From contig JAQTNW010000039.1 of assembly GCA_028713655.1 (NCBI GenBank), positions 1-33,372 on the forward strand: a stretch of DNA of 33,372 nt, read 5' to 3'. Positions 17,631 through 25,050 of the stretch are shown here, piece after piece (the stretch's first letter is position 1; the number at the start of each line of letters is the position of its first letter). Under the pieces are notes generated by a model, which worked only from the letters and a program-made list of their open reading frames with translations, had not been told where the DNA came from and ran no database searches. The translations under genes and the position numbers were made by a program. This stretch comes from Candidatus Methylacidiphilales bacterium. Its GTDB lineage: Bacteria; Verrucomicrobiota; Verrucomicrobiia; Methylacidiphilales; JAAUTS01.

Positions 17631-17854
17631 AGCCCTACCTGAATGAAGAACTGCTTGCCGGGTCGGTAATCGCAGTCGATATGATGCGTGAGGATTTCCC
17701 GATCCTGAATCCCGGGCAGCAATTGGCCGGGGCGCTTCGCGTCTTTTCCAGGCACGACGGCGAGCGGATTCCGGTTGTGAACAACGAGACGGAACGGAAG
17801 CTTGTGGGCGTCATATCCAAGACGGATCTCCTGCTTTCGTTGGTGGAGGTTTAA
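17627..17854 (+). CDS. Single CBS-domain protein
   Basis: The 75-residue product carries one CBS half-domain: VDMMREDFPILNPGQQLAGA, then GERIPVVNNETERKLVGVIS and TDLLLSL. CBS domains normally come in pairs and bind adenosyl ligands, so a lone copy must dimerise or is a remnant, for instance the last domain of a ClC-type channel. The ATGA overlap with the upstream gene supports translation. A dispersed repeat begins two bases after its stop. Confidence 0.65.
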   Translation: MKPYLNEELLAGSVIAVDMMREDFPILNPGQQLAGALRVFSRHDGERIPVVNNETERKLVGVISKTDLLLSLVEV

Positions 17855-18474
17855 ATCCCCTCTATTAAGAGGGGCAGAAAGAGAGCGCAGCGACCGCTTC
17901 TGGGTGTGTCCTTCTCTATCAAGAGGGGTCGCAGATCCGGCGGCTGCCAGACGTGGTGCGTGGAGCGCATTACCAGCAAAGTATGCTGACCGGGGCTGTT
18001 CGTCATCGCGAGGCCCATCTGGAACACTCGCGACGCATGTCGGAGCTGGGCGGCGGCGACCCAAAATTCTTATCCATCCGCTCGCGGCGACGACTGGAGT
18101 TCGTCGCGGGAACTACCATTAAATTGCCATTTCATTTTCCAGAATAATACTTATTCCCAGCGATTCGTGTGTCTGACGCTCATCTGTAACCAAAAATTAA
18201 CAATGGGAAGCCTGGATTTTCCGTTTGTGGAACGCGTTGTCATGGAGGCGCTTGCGATACCCGGATGATCCCTCCCTGGGAATATTCACAGACCTGGAAA
18301 AATTCTGTTTGCATCTTGATAGAAGATATAGCAGTACGATGGCGCGCAAGAAAAACACAAGCATGCCTGCGTCCGGCGACAATGCCGCGGTTCGAGTTGG
18401 CTCTCGGACAAAAAGAGCGGGGAGGAGGATGGGCTGCAGGCTTGGAAGGAAATATTGAAACCGAAGTTTATCGA
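17855..18474. other. Gene-poor, repeat-bearing spacer before the Rhs core gene
   Basis: No recognisable gene lies in these 620 bases; the short frames (for example one starting ATG at 18340 with a basic, 39-residue product) carry no family signature. The left end is a dispersed hairpin repeat (17856-17928). GC-rich, imperfectly repeated 'tcgcgacg/ggcgacg' text follows to about 18110, then an AT-rich stretch at about 18115-18200. The Rhs core gene starts at 18475 without a clear Shine-Dalgarno. Confidence 0.6.
17856..17928 (+). repeat. Dispersed hairpin repeat, left copy flanking the Rhs locus
   Basis: The element starts with a perfect 7 bp hairpin, CCCCTCT-atta-AGAGGGG (17857-17874). The text GGGGCAGAAA, a variable piece, AGCGACCGCTTC and GGGTGTGTCCTTC follow, and a second CTCTATCAAGAGGGG ends it. 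The first 59 bases align, with about ten differences and small gaps, to the reverse complement of 23447-23508. Confidence 0.75.
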
Positions 18475-19320
18475 ATGAAAACAAAAATAGGATTGCTGGC
18501 CGCATGTGCGGCGGTTGCATTTGCCAGTATGAACCTCTCACAGGCCGCTGTGCCCGTGACGGACAACCTGCCCGGCCTGCCGGTTCAGGGGGCTGAGTAC
18601 TGGAAAGTGGTGGAACAGGAGCAAGCTGCCGTTCAGCAACCAAGAACTCAGAACTCCGAACCAAGAACGGCGCCCTCTGGCGCATTCTTCTACACCGGAA
18701 AGCCCTATGTCGCCGAACTGGGCGCGTACAGCTTCCAGTTCAGGAATTATGATCCCGAACTGCAGCGCTGGACCACCGCCGATCCCTCCGGCTTCCCCGA
18801 TGGGGCGAATAATTATGAGTATGCGCCTGTGCCAACTGCACAAATAGATACAAATGGATTAATAACCCTGATTGACAATCAACCTGGGCAAGCCAGTGGT
18901 GAATTTACAACCCTCTTTAATCTGGGAGGATACGCAACGTATAGTGGATTTAGCTTTGCAGATGCGAATGATAATTCAGGTACTGTTTATCTTTTTTCAA
19001 ATATTGTTGGAGTTAATACACCATTTGCGACAATGCAATCCTTAAATCTAACACCAGGGATCGATGTGTACTCAACCGGTAGCGGATTAAACTATAATAT
19101 TACAGGATCAAATCAGCTAACTGGAGCAAACGGAACTGTCGGAACAGGATTTACATACAATGTAGACGGTGTTGGAACTGATACACTAACATTTCATGTA
19201 TTTGTTGACTATGCATTACATGCGTCGTCAGTTTCCGGTGGCGGCACGGATGGAATATCTTGGAGTGATGCGATAAGGACAGCCTCTTATGCGCTGGGAA
19301 CATTTGTTTTTCAGGAATAA
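18475..19320 (+). CDS. Exported Rhs-core fragment with AT-rich C-terminal tip domain
   Basis: The ATG at 18475 gives a 281-residue protein with a clear signal peptide (KIGLLAACAAVAFASMNLSQ, then AA). Residues 71-128 match the last half of the Rhs-associated core: FFYTGKPYVAELGAYSFQFR, NYDPELQRW, ADPSG, NNYEYAP, ending IDTNG where normal Rhs proteins have 'DPLG'. The YD repeats and first half of the core are absent. Residues 129-281 form a Gly/Thr/Asn-rich, beta-type domain of unknown function, encoded by DNA that becomes AT-rich exactly at the end of the core. This shell/tip boundary is typical of polymorphic Rhs toxins. The linker at residues 55-65 contains a short tandem repeat. Confidence 0.72.
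   Translation: MKTKIGLLAACAAVAFASMNLSQAAVPVTDNLPGLPVQGAEYWKVVEQEQAAVQQPRTQNSEPRTAPSGAFFYTGKPYVAELGAYSFQFRNYDPELQRWTTADPSGFPDGANNYEYAPVPTAQIDTNGLITLIDNQPGQASGEFTTLFNLGGYATYSGFSFADANDNSGTVYLFSNIVGVNTPFATMQSLNLTPGIDVYSTGSGLNYNITGSNQLTGANGTVGTGFTYNVDGVGTDTLTFHVFVDYALHASSVSGGGTDGISWSDAIRTASYALGTFVFQE
18638..18669 (+). repeat. Short tandem 'aaccaagaactcag' repeat inside a coding region
   Basis: Imperfect units of the form CCAAGAACTCAG, AACTCCGAACCAAGAAC lie in frame within the linker of the exported Rhs-core protein and encode QPRTQNSEPRT. Such units are usually intergenic, so this looks like a repeat captured by a gene. Confidence 0.5.
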
Positions 19321-19340
19321 TCCGTATCAGGGATAAAGAC

Positions 19341-19688
19341 ATGCAGATTTTAAGCCATTATTTAGCAGCCAATAAGTCGTTCATTCTCTCAATAGCTGCT
19401 GCAATGCTTATGTTGGCGGCCTATTTAGATATTGGTGATAAATTCTTAATAAATGGGGGACTTTTGCTGATTCCACTTCTGGCCTTGGCGGCACTTTTTT
19501 GGTCGGGTGACTACAAGAACACAAAACCAGGAGCTGCTACTGCCATAAAAATCTTGACAGCATTTACCTTACTTTTCTTTTTTGGGGGTATTGCAGCAAT
19601 GCCTTATAGAATAAAGCAAGCGAAACTTCTGTCAGAACAGACACGGATTGATTATTTGAAAAATATAGACTGGGAAAGAAACAAATAG
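19341..19688 (+). CDS. Small membrane protein, candidate immunity protein for the Rhs tip
   Basis: The 115-residue protein has three membrane helices: SFILSIAAAMLMLAAYLDIG, a Leu/Ala-rich one near 41-54 and ILTAFTLLFFFGGIAAM. A short charged tail follows. No family is recognised. It begins 20 bases after the exported Rhs-core gene and shares the AT-rich composition of the tip, which is where an immunity gene would lie. If so, the tip would act at or in the membrane or in the periplasm of a sister cell. This role is inferred from position alone. Confidence 0.6.
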   Translation: MQILSHYLAANKSFILSIAAAMLMLAAYLDIGDKFLINGGLLLIPLLALAALFWSGDYKNTKPGAATAIKILTAFTLLFFFGGIAAMPYRIKQAKLLSEQTRIDYLKNIDWERNK

Positions 19689-19833
19689 ATAAAAGACTGT
19701 GATGAGCGGCGCGGTTCCGAGCAGCTTCTCGATTGCTGTCAAACCAGTCTTGGTGCTCAATGCTTGCTGACAATGAGTGAAGCATATCATCCTGTGTAAA
19801 GACAATCATAAGACATAACGACTTGCTGGAATA

Positions 19834-22800
19834 ATGTGCATTTTCCGTTTCATCTTTGTTTTGTTCTGCTGTAGCTTTAGCGTCGCCCAAGCCCGGGAAC
19901 TGGGCCTGGTGCAGGGCGATCTGAGCTGGCAGTTGCAGGAGTCCATTCGTCCGGAACCGAACGCGCAGGGCTTCCCTCTGTCGTTCAGGCTTGTTTACAA
20001 CAACAAGAACCCGAACGACTCTCTCTTCGCCAACTTTCAGTGCCTGGCCCTGGACTCTTCCGTGGATTTCACGGACACGAATACGTTCGACTGGTACACG
20101 ACCCAGGGCGAAAAGCTACGCTTTCGCTTCAATGGCAAAACGAAGACATGGTCGGACTTTTCGCATCAGTGGCAGGCCATCACAGACCGTGATGAGGTGG
20201 TGATCTACAACGCGGCGGGCTGGTGTTATTTTTATAAAAGCGGGCGCTTGCAATTGCTGGATTCGCCCACAGGCCGCTCCCTGGATTTTATCTACAAGAA
20301 CAAGGACCTGGTTGAAGTACGACTGGAAGGGGCGAGCCCGAACACACCCCGGTCTTCGACCGCCTCTTCTGGCGCTGGAGGGGATTATATTACGCTGATC
20401 GCGTTGATTTGCGATCAATACCATCGCTGTACAGATTTCGATGTTCAGGGGCAGGCGCATCATTTCGTGTATGAATCGCGGCGGGACGGGCTTCTCTTGT
20501 CGTGGGAACAGCCTTCGAGCAAGCGCTTGGACTTTGCTTATACCGATATTGGGGTGCTGGTTGAAATTCAGGAATGGAAGCGGAACCCGGCAGGTCAGTT
20601 GGCCAAAGTGGACAAGCCCAAGAAGTTTGTCTCCAAATATTTCCCCCCGGATGTCCTGCACCATTCGCTCAATTCGGAGGACGACAAAAAAATCCCGGCT
20701 AATTGGCGGCTGATGGACGACGGAACTTATTCCTACACGTACAATGACCGGCCGAAGGGCAGGTTTTCCTCAAAATTCAGGCGACCCCGGGGCTATTCCG
20801 AAGTTACGATGGAAGATAATAACGGATTGAAGCAGTCGATGATCGTGAATCCGGAAGAAGCTGTGGAAACGGCGGTGAATTCCTATGGGCAGGCGTTCAA
20901 AACCTATTTTTATCGCGCGCCGGGGAAGCCTTTCAACGGGAAACTGTGGCGGATCGAGCAGGCTGGCGTGACGATTCTCGAAAACATCTATGACCCCAAG
21001 ACCGGCTGGCTGGCGCAAAGCATCGATGCGAACGGGATTTCAACGTATTACGATTATGATCCTGGCGTCACGAGGAAAAGCGCCAATGCCAAGCTGAAGG
21101 TTGGCGGCAAGACATTGAGCATGGCGGGCTTTGATCCCAAGCCTGTCAGGGTTTCGCAGGGGACCGACCGCAAGACAGCCGAGGTCCGGCAGGAAGTTGA
21201 ATATGATGAAAAGGGCCGGGTGTTGGCCAGGACGGACGAGTCAGGCAAAACGACCCGCATTGTATATTCCGCCTTGGGCGAAGTGGCGCAGGTGATTCCG
21301 CCGGACGGTCCAGCGCTGAAGTTCACGTATGATGCCTTTGGGCGGCCCACGGAGTTGTCTGTGGCCGATCCCAAGGATGCGTTAGCGCAACCGAGGCGCA
21401 TCCAGGTGGAATATGACAATTTGGGGAGAGTGTCGAAGCAAACAATGCCGGACGGAATGGCGACAGAATATTCCTACGATGCGCAGGGGCATGTGCATGA
21501 AGTCAAGCAGAAGGGCGTGGTTGTGGCGTCGTACAGTTATGACAGGGACGGCCATGTTGTGGAGCAGGTTGATGGGTTGAAGCGGAAGAAGAAGTTGGAA
21601 TGGGACGCCAAGGGGAACCAGGTGGCGGAAATATTGCCGGACGGCAGCGCAACGCGGTTTGAATATGACGCGCAGGGGCGGCGCACAGCGCAGATCGACG
21701 GCGACGGAAACAAGATCACGTTTGGTTATGACAGCCATGGGAAGCTGGTCCGCCAGGCCAACGCGCTGGGGCAGGTTTTGACTTGGACCTATGACGAGCG
21801 CGGACTACCGGTGGAGCGCGCCAACGGGGTGCAAAAGATCCGCTATGTGTATGACAATAAACACCGACTGGCGCTTTTGGATTATGGCGCGCCCGGACAG
21901 CAGGTGGCGTATTCGTATGATGAGCGTGGACGACTGGCGATGGAGCGTACGCCGACGTTCCGGGTGGAGCGGTTTTACGATGTCCAGGGCCGGGCCAGTG
22001 CGCTTCGCATGACCGATCTGCGCGCCAATTATCAGGAAGCAATTGGAGGGACTGCCGCGCCGACGCTCGCAGCTCCTGAGCAGGTGATCCGTACGAGCTA
22101 CAATTGGCGCGGTCAGAAAACGGCAGTCACGCTGTGCGAGGCTGTTTTGAATGACAAAACCGTTGGAAAGCCGAATTACAAACTGCTCCAGCAAACCGAG
22201 TATGTGTATGATTCGAAAGGGCGCCTGTTGGAGATCCGGTCGGATGGGAAAAGCGTGATTAAAAACAGTTTTGACGCCAATGACCGCCTGCTTTTGAGGG
22301 AGTATGGGAACGGGATGCGGGCGGCTTACGCCTACAATGCGGCGGGCATGTTGGTAAAAGAGGAAATTTCCGGCGGGCCGCTCAAAACACCGCTTTTGTA
22401 TCTGCTCGAGTGGGATGCCGCAGGGCAACTAGTCCGGAGGCGTTGGGACAATCGCGCGATGGCGTATGAGTATGATCCGGCGGGACGACTGGTGAAGGTG
22501 ACCGGGGATGGAGGGTATAAGCAAGGGCAGGTTTTGGAATCGTACACGTATGACAAGGCCGGAAACATCATAGAAAAAACTGTGGATGGCACAGCCACTG
22601 CGCTGTCGTACAATGCCGCGAATCAGCTTGTCAGTTCGACTTCGGGCGGGAGAACATTTAATTATGCCTATGATGCCGCCGGGAGAATGACGGGAACCGG
22701 TACGGGCACGGAGTCTGCCAGGTCGCTTTATGGCTGGCTGGATAAAGTGATTGCCTTGGAAAAAGGGGCAATTCCCAGTCAGCCTGATCCAAGTCCCGCG

Positions 22801-23361
22801 CAGGGGCAGGCATTGCAGGCATCGGCGCCGTCCACTGCATCCGCGAATCTTTTGCAGCCCGTAAGTTTTACCACCGACCCGCAAGGGTCGCGGCGTCTTG
22901 GGTTTGATTATTATCCGGACGGCCATTTGGCCGTAAAAGGTTTGTTGCCATCCGCCGGCGGAGCAGAGCAGGCGGCGGCGTTGAAATCGTCGGGTTTGGA
23001 GTCGTTCTGGGGCCGGATGAAATATTGGTTTGGAGCGGGCGAGGAACAGCCATTGGCGCCGAGCCTTGACCAAATCCGCATGCAAGTTGCGGAGCGCTAT
23101 GTCTGGGACGGATTGGGATTGCTGCGGCGTAACAACGAGGTGTATGTCATTGAGCCGCATGCCAACGGCGGCGCGGTCGTGGCGTCATCGGTCATTGGGA
23201 AGCCGGGCGAGATCAAGTATTACATCAATGATTTGTTGGGAACGACTCTGGGGGAAGTGACGCCGCTGGGGGTGAGGGAACAGGATCTGAGCTCGTTTGG
23301 GTTGCCGAAAAAGACGGAGGCGGATGTTTCCAAGCCGGAGCCGATCCATGTGCCGCAGTGA
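19834..23361 (+). CDS. Large exported YD-repeat (Rhs shell) protein lacking the core C-terminus
   Basis: The 1,175-residue protein has a Cys/Phe-rich signal peptide (CIFRFIFVLFCCSFSVAQA) and an N-terminal domain to about residue 400. About two dozen YD units follow to about 945, such as YDEKGR, YDAFGR, YDNLGR, YDERGR and YDPAGR. These units form the spiral beta shell that encloses toxins in Rhs and teneurin proteins. Near residue 1134 the Rhs core begins (YYINDLLGTTLGEVTPLG, SSFGLPKK), but the protein stops 30-40 residues later without the YTG...RYYDP...DPxG part or any tip. That missing part is encoded upstream, in 18475-19320. The PAAR and VgrG adaptor parts of type VI Rhs proteins are absent; export appears to be Sec-dependent. 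Confidence 0.85.
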   Translation: MCIFRFIFVLFCCSFSVAQARELGLVQGDLSWQLQESIRPEPNAQGFPLSFRLVYNNKNPNDSLFANFQCLALDSSVDFTDTNTFDWYTTQGEKLRFRFNGKTKTWSDFSHQWQAITDRDEVVIYNAAGWCYFYKSGRLQLLDSPTGRSLDFIYKNKDLVEVRLEGASPNTPRSSTASSGAGGDYITLIALICDQYHRCTDFDVQGQAHHFVYESRRDGLLLSWEQPSSKRLDFAYTDIGVLVEIQEWKRNPAGQLAKVDKPKKFVSKYFPPDVLHHSLNSEDDKKIPANWRLMDDGTYSYTYNDRPKGRFSSKFRRPRGYSEVTMEDNNGLKQSMIVNPEEAVETAVNSYGQAFKTYFYRAPGKPFNGKLWRIEQAGVTILENIYDPKTGWLAQSIDANGISTYYDYDPGVTRKSANAKLKVGGKTLSMAGFDPKPVRVSQGTDRKTAEVRQEVEYDEKGRVLARTDESGKTTRIVYSALGEVAQVIPPDGPALKFTYDAFGRPTELSVADPKDALAQPRRIQVEYDNLGRVSKQTMPDGMATEYSYDAQGHVHEVKQKGVVVASYSYDRDGHVVEQVDGLKRKKKLEWDAKGNQVAEILPDGSATRFEYDAQGRRTAQIDGDGNKITFGYDSHGKLVRQANALGQVLTWTYDERGLPVERANGVQKIRYVYDNKHRLALLDYGAPGQQVAYSYDERGRLAMERTPTFRVERFYDVQGRASALRMTDLRANYQEAIGGTAAPTLAAPEQVIRTSYNWRGQKTAVTLCEAVLNDKTVGKPNYKLLQQTEYVYDSKGRLLEIRSDGKSVIKNSFDANDRLLLREYGNGMRAAYAYNAAGMLVKEEISGGPLKTPLLYLLEWDAAGQLVRRRWDNRAMAYEYDPAGRLVKVTGDGGYKQGQVLESYTYDKAGNIIEKTVDGTATALSYNAANQLVSSTSGGRTFNYAYDAAGRMTGTGTGTESARSLYGWLDKVIALEKGAIPSQPDPSPAQGQALQASAPSTASANLLQPVSFTTDPQGSRRLGFDYYPDGHLAVKGLLPSAGGAEQAAALKSSGLESFWGRMKYWFGAGEEQPLAPSLDQIRMQVAERYVWDGLGLLRRNNEVYVIEPHANGGAVVASSVIGKPGEIKYYINDLLGTTLGEVTPLGVREQDLSSFGLPKKTEADVSKPEPIHVPQ

Positions 23362-23375
23362 GAATACACGCGACA

Positions 23376-23446
23376 GCGTCATTGCGAGGAGGACGGCAGA
23401 AGCCGGACGACGCGGCAATCCAGAGCACATGGATCGCCACGGCTCA
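23376..23446 (+). repeat. 'gcgtcattgcgagg' type dispersed repeat
   Basis: The sequence GCGTCATTGCGAGGAGGACG, then GACGCGGCAATCCAGA and ATGGATCGCCACGG, matches the general plan of a widespread bacterial dispersed repeat (tcattgcgagg...gaagcaatcc). I recognise it by eye; no search was possible. Confidence 0.55.
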
Positions 23447-23508
23447 GAAGGCCACACACCCCGAAGCGGTCGCTACGGCGACATTTCTGCCCCTTTTGAT
23501 AGAGGGGA
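23447..23508 (-). repeat. Dispersed hairpin repeat, right copy flanking the Rhs locus
   Basis: Read on the minus strand this begins TCCCCTCTATCAAAAGGGGC and continues with AGAAATGTCGC, TAGCGACCGCTTC and GGGGTGTGTGGCCTTC. It is the inverted partner of 17856-17914. The pair brackets the Rhs-core gene, the small membrane-protein gene and the Rhs shell gene. Confidence 0.7.
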
Positions 23509-23563
23509 TTGAGCCTCCTAATGAACATATCGGGCAGGATGTTGAAAGATAGAATGTTAGCTA

Positions 23564-23791
23564 AAACGGCAACGCCGTTTCGTCTTTCAGCCCAGGGTTG
23601 GGCCGCTTGCGGGACTACCCTGGGTAAAATCAAAAAATCATCCCGAACCCTGAATGGGTTCCATCCTCCTATCGCCCGTGCCACCCCACCACGACTCCTT
23701 CAGAGTTGGGGTCAATTTTTTACAGATACCGATGCGAATGGAAAAAACATCCGCTGCGCAAGATGCGCAGCGGTGCGGGCAGGATGCCCGC
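23564..23791. repeat. Array of short hairpins
   Basis: Stem-loops follow one another: AAACGGC-aac-GCCGTTT (23564-23580), CCCAGGGT...ACCCTGGG (23591-23624), GAACCC...GGGTTC (23645-23661), GCTGCGCA...TGCGCAGC (23753-23771) and GCGGGC...GCCCGC (23775-23791). The intervening 'gactccttcagagttggggtc' adds a weaker one. The array ends at the first transglutaminase-like gene and may overlap its true start. Confidence 0.65.
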
Positions 23792-25050
23792 GCTCCCGGA
23801 GATACAGGGGATTCCTCCTTGCCGGTCTCGTTAGCTTTTGTTTCCTGCTGTCCAGGGCTGAGGCGGAGTTGTTGACATTGGATGAAGCGTTAAAGCGGTC
23901 AGGAGAAAACCGTCCGCAGCTTGAACAGGCGTTGAAGGAAACGCCGGGCCAGGAGATGGAACTGCTGATTCGCGGCGCCCGACAATATGATCTTGTTAAT
24001 ATTACGGCGGAGCATTTGAAGGACGACATTGCGTATGCGCGGAAGGCGCGTGAAGAAATGCCGTGGGGCAGGGAGATCCCGGATGAACTTTGGCGGAACT
24101 GGGTGTTGCCGTATCGGATAGCCGATGAGGACCTGGACGATTGGCGCCCGGAGTTTTACGAGATGCTGGCGCCTTTGGTGAAGGAGGCGAAAAGCAGCAA
24201 GGAAGCGGTTTTGCTCATCCACAAATGGCTGTGGCAAGACGTGCCGGGAGGCCGGGTGCGATTTGAGGTCTCGGAAAATCGCGATCAAACGCCGAGGCAA
24301 CTGCTTCAGCAAATCAAAATCGGACGCTGCTTTGAAATCAATCTATTGTTCACCGCGCTCTTGCGCTCGGCGGGCATTCCGGTCCGGCATACGGGCCCGC
24401 CCTGGTGGACGATGTGGGGGTCGTATCATTACTGGGTGGAGTATTGGGACACGGAATCGAAGACGTGGTGTTCCATTGAAGGTGCCAACGCAGATCCCGA
24501 CGGCTTTATGGCGGTGAATCAGACCCTGCCCAGATCAGGGAATACAGCGTTTGCGGCGGCCTATGCGTTAGCCGCCTATGGCAATGAAGCCGATCCGATT
24601 GGGCGGGAGGCCTGGGGTGGCGCAGTTCCGGCTGATTGTGCCTATCAAGCAACCGGCAAGCTGCAATTGGCATTCATGAACGCGGGATCAGGCAAGGCCG
24701 CAAACTATGCGGTTTATGTCTGGAGCAATTCGGCCTGGCGCCCGGTGGCATTGGGTTCGACGGACAAAATGCACGAAGTGAATCTGGCGCCAACAGCCGG
24801 ACGCTATCCTTATCTGGTGACGGCATCGCTGGGAAAAGCCACGGCCTGCGCCTTGGCGGAAGTAAAGCCGGGGCAGGACACATCCGTGACCCTGATGGAT
24901 TCACCGGCGGGCCCGGATTTGACCGTGGAATTTGTTTCCAAAAAAATGCTGGAAGAGCAGCAGAAAAAAGACGCTGAAACAAAAAAGCAAAAGGAGAAGG
25001 ACGATAAGAAAAAGAAGAAAAATCCAGTCACGGGAGCCGCGGCGGGATGA
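23773..25050 (+). CDS. Exported transglutaminase-like protein with Cys-His present
   Basis: The domain has the transglutaminase/papain-like layout: GRCFEINLLFTALLRSAGIP with C186, then YHYWVEYW with H219, and TWCSIEG with E236 where the third residue (normally Asp) is expected. Cross-linking, peptidase or amidase action on proteins or peptidoglycan is typical of the family. The hydrophobic segment GFLLAGLVSFCFLLSRAEAE looks like a signal peptide. The start is uncertain: the open frame extends back to ATG 23509, but that part is made of hairpin repeats, so I use the in-frame GTG at 23773, which leaves a short Arg-rich leader. The C-terminus is a Lys/Glu-rich coiled tail. It overlaps the next gene by four bases. 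Confidence 0.75.
   Translation: MRAGCPRSRRYRGFLLAGLVSFCFLLSRAEAELLTLDEALKRSGENRPQLEQALKETPGQEMELLIRGARQYDLVNITAEHLKDDIAYARKAREEMPWGREIPDELWRNWVLPYRIADEDLDDWRPEFYEMLAPLVKEAKSSKEAVLLIHKWLWQDVPGGRVRFEVSENRDQTPRQLLQQIKIGRCFEINLLFTALLRSAGIPVRHTGPPWWTMWGSYHYWVEYWDTESKTWCSIEGANADPDGFMAVNQTLPRSGNTAFAAAYALAAYGNEADPIGREAWGGAVPADCAYQATGKLQLAFMNAGSGKAANYAVYVWSNSAWRPVALGSTDKMHEVNLAPTAGRYPYLVTASLGKATACALAEVKPGQDTSVTLMDSPAGPDLTVEFVSKKMLEEQQKKDAETKKQKEKDDKKKKKNPVTGAAAG

Larger units (their letters stand above)
23362..23772. other. Repeat-filled spacer between the Rhs shell and first transglutaminase-like gene
   Basis: Open frames cross this stretch but consist of repeat-derived sequence with no family signature. 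It holds a 'cgtcattgcgagg' element (23376-23446), the right copy of the flanking hairpin repeat (23447-23508) and the start of a series of short hairpins (23564-23791). Confidence 0.65.

Noticed and set aside
17953-18147. 64-codon open frame in the spacer before the Rhs-core gene
   Set aside because: Its product is Arg-rich, lies in repeat-like GC-rich DNA and matches no family; there is no convincing ribosome binding site.
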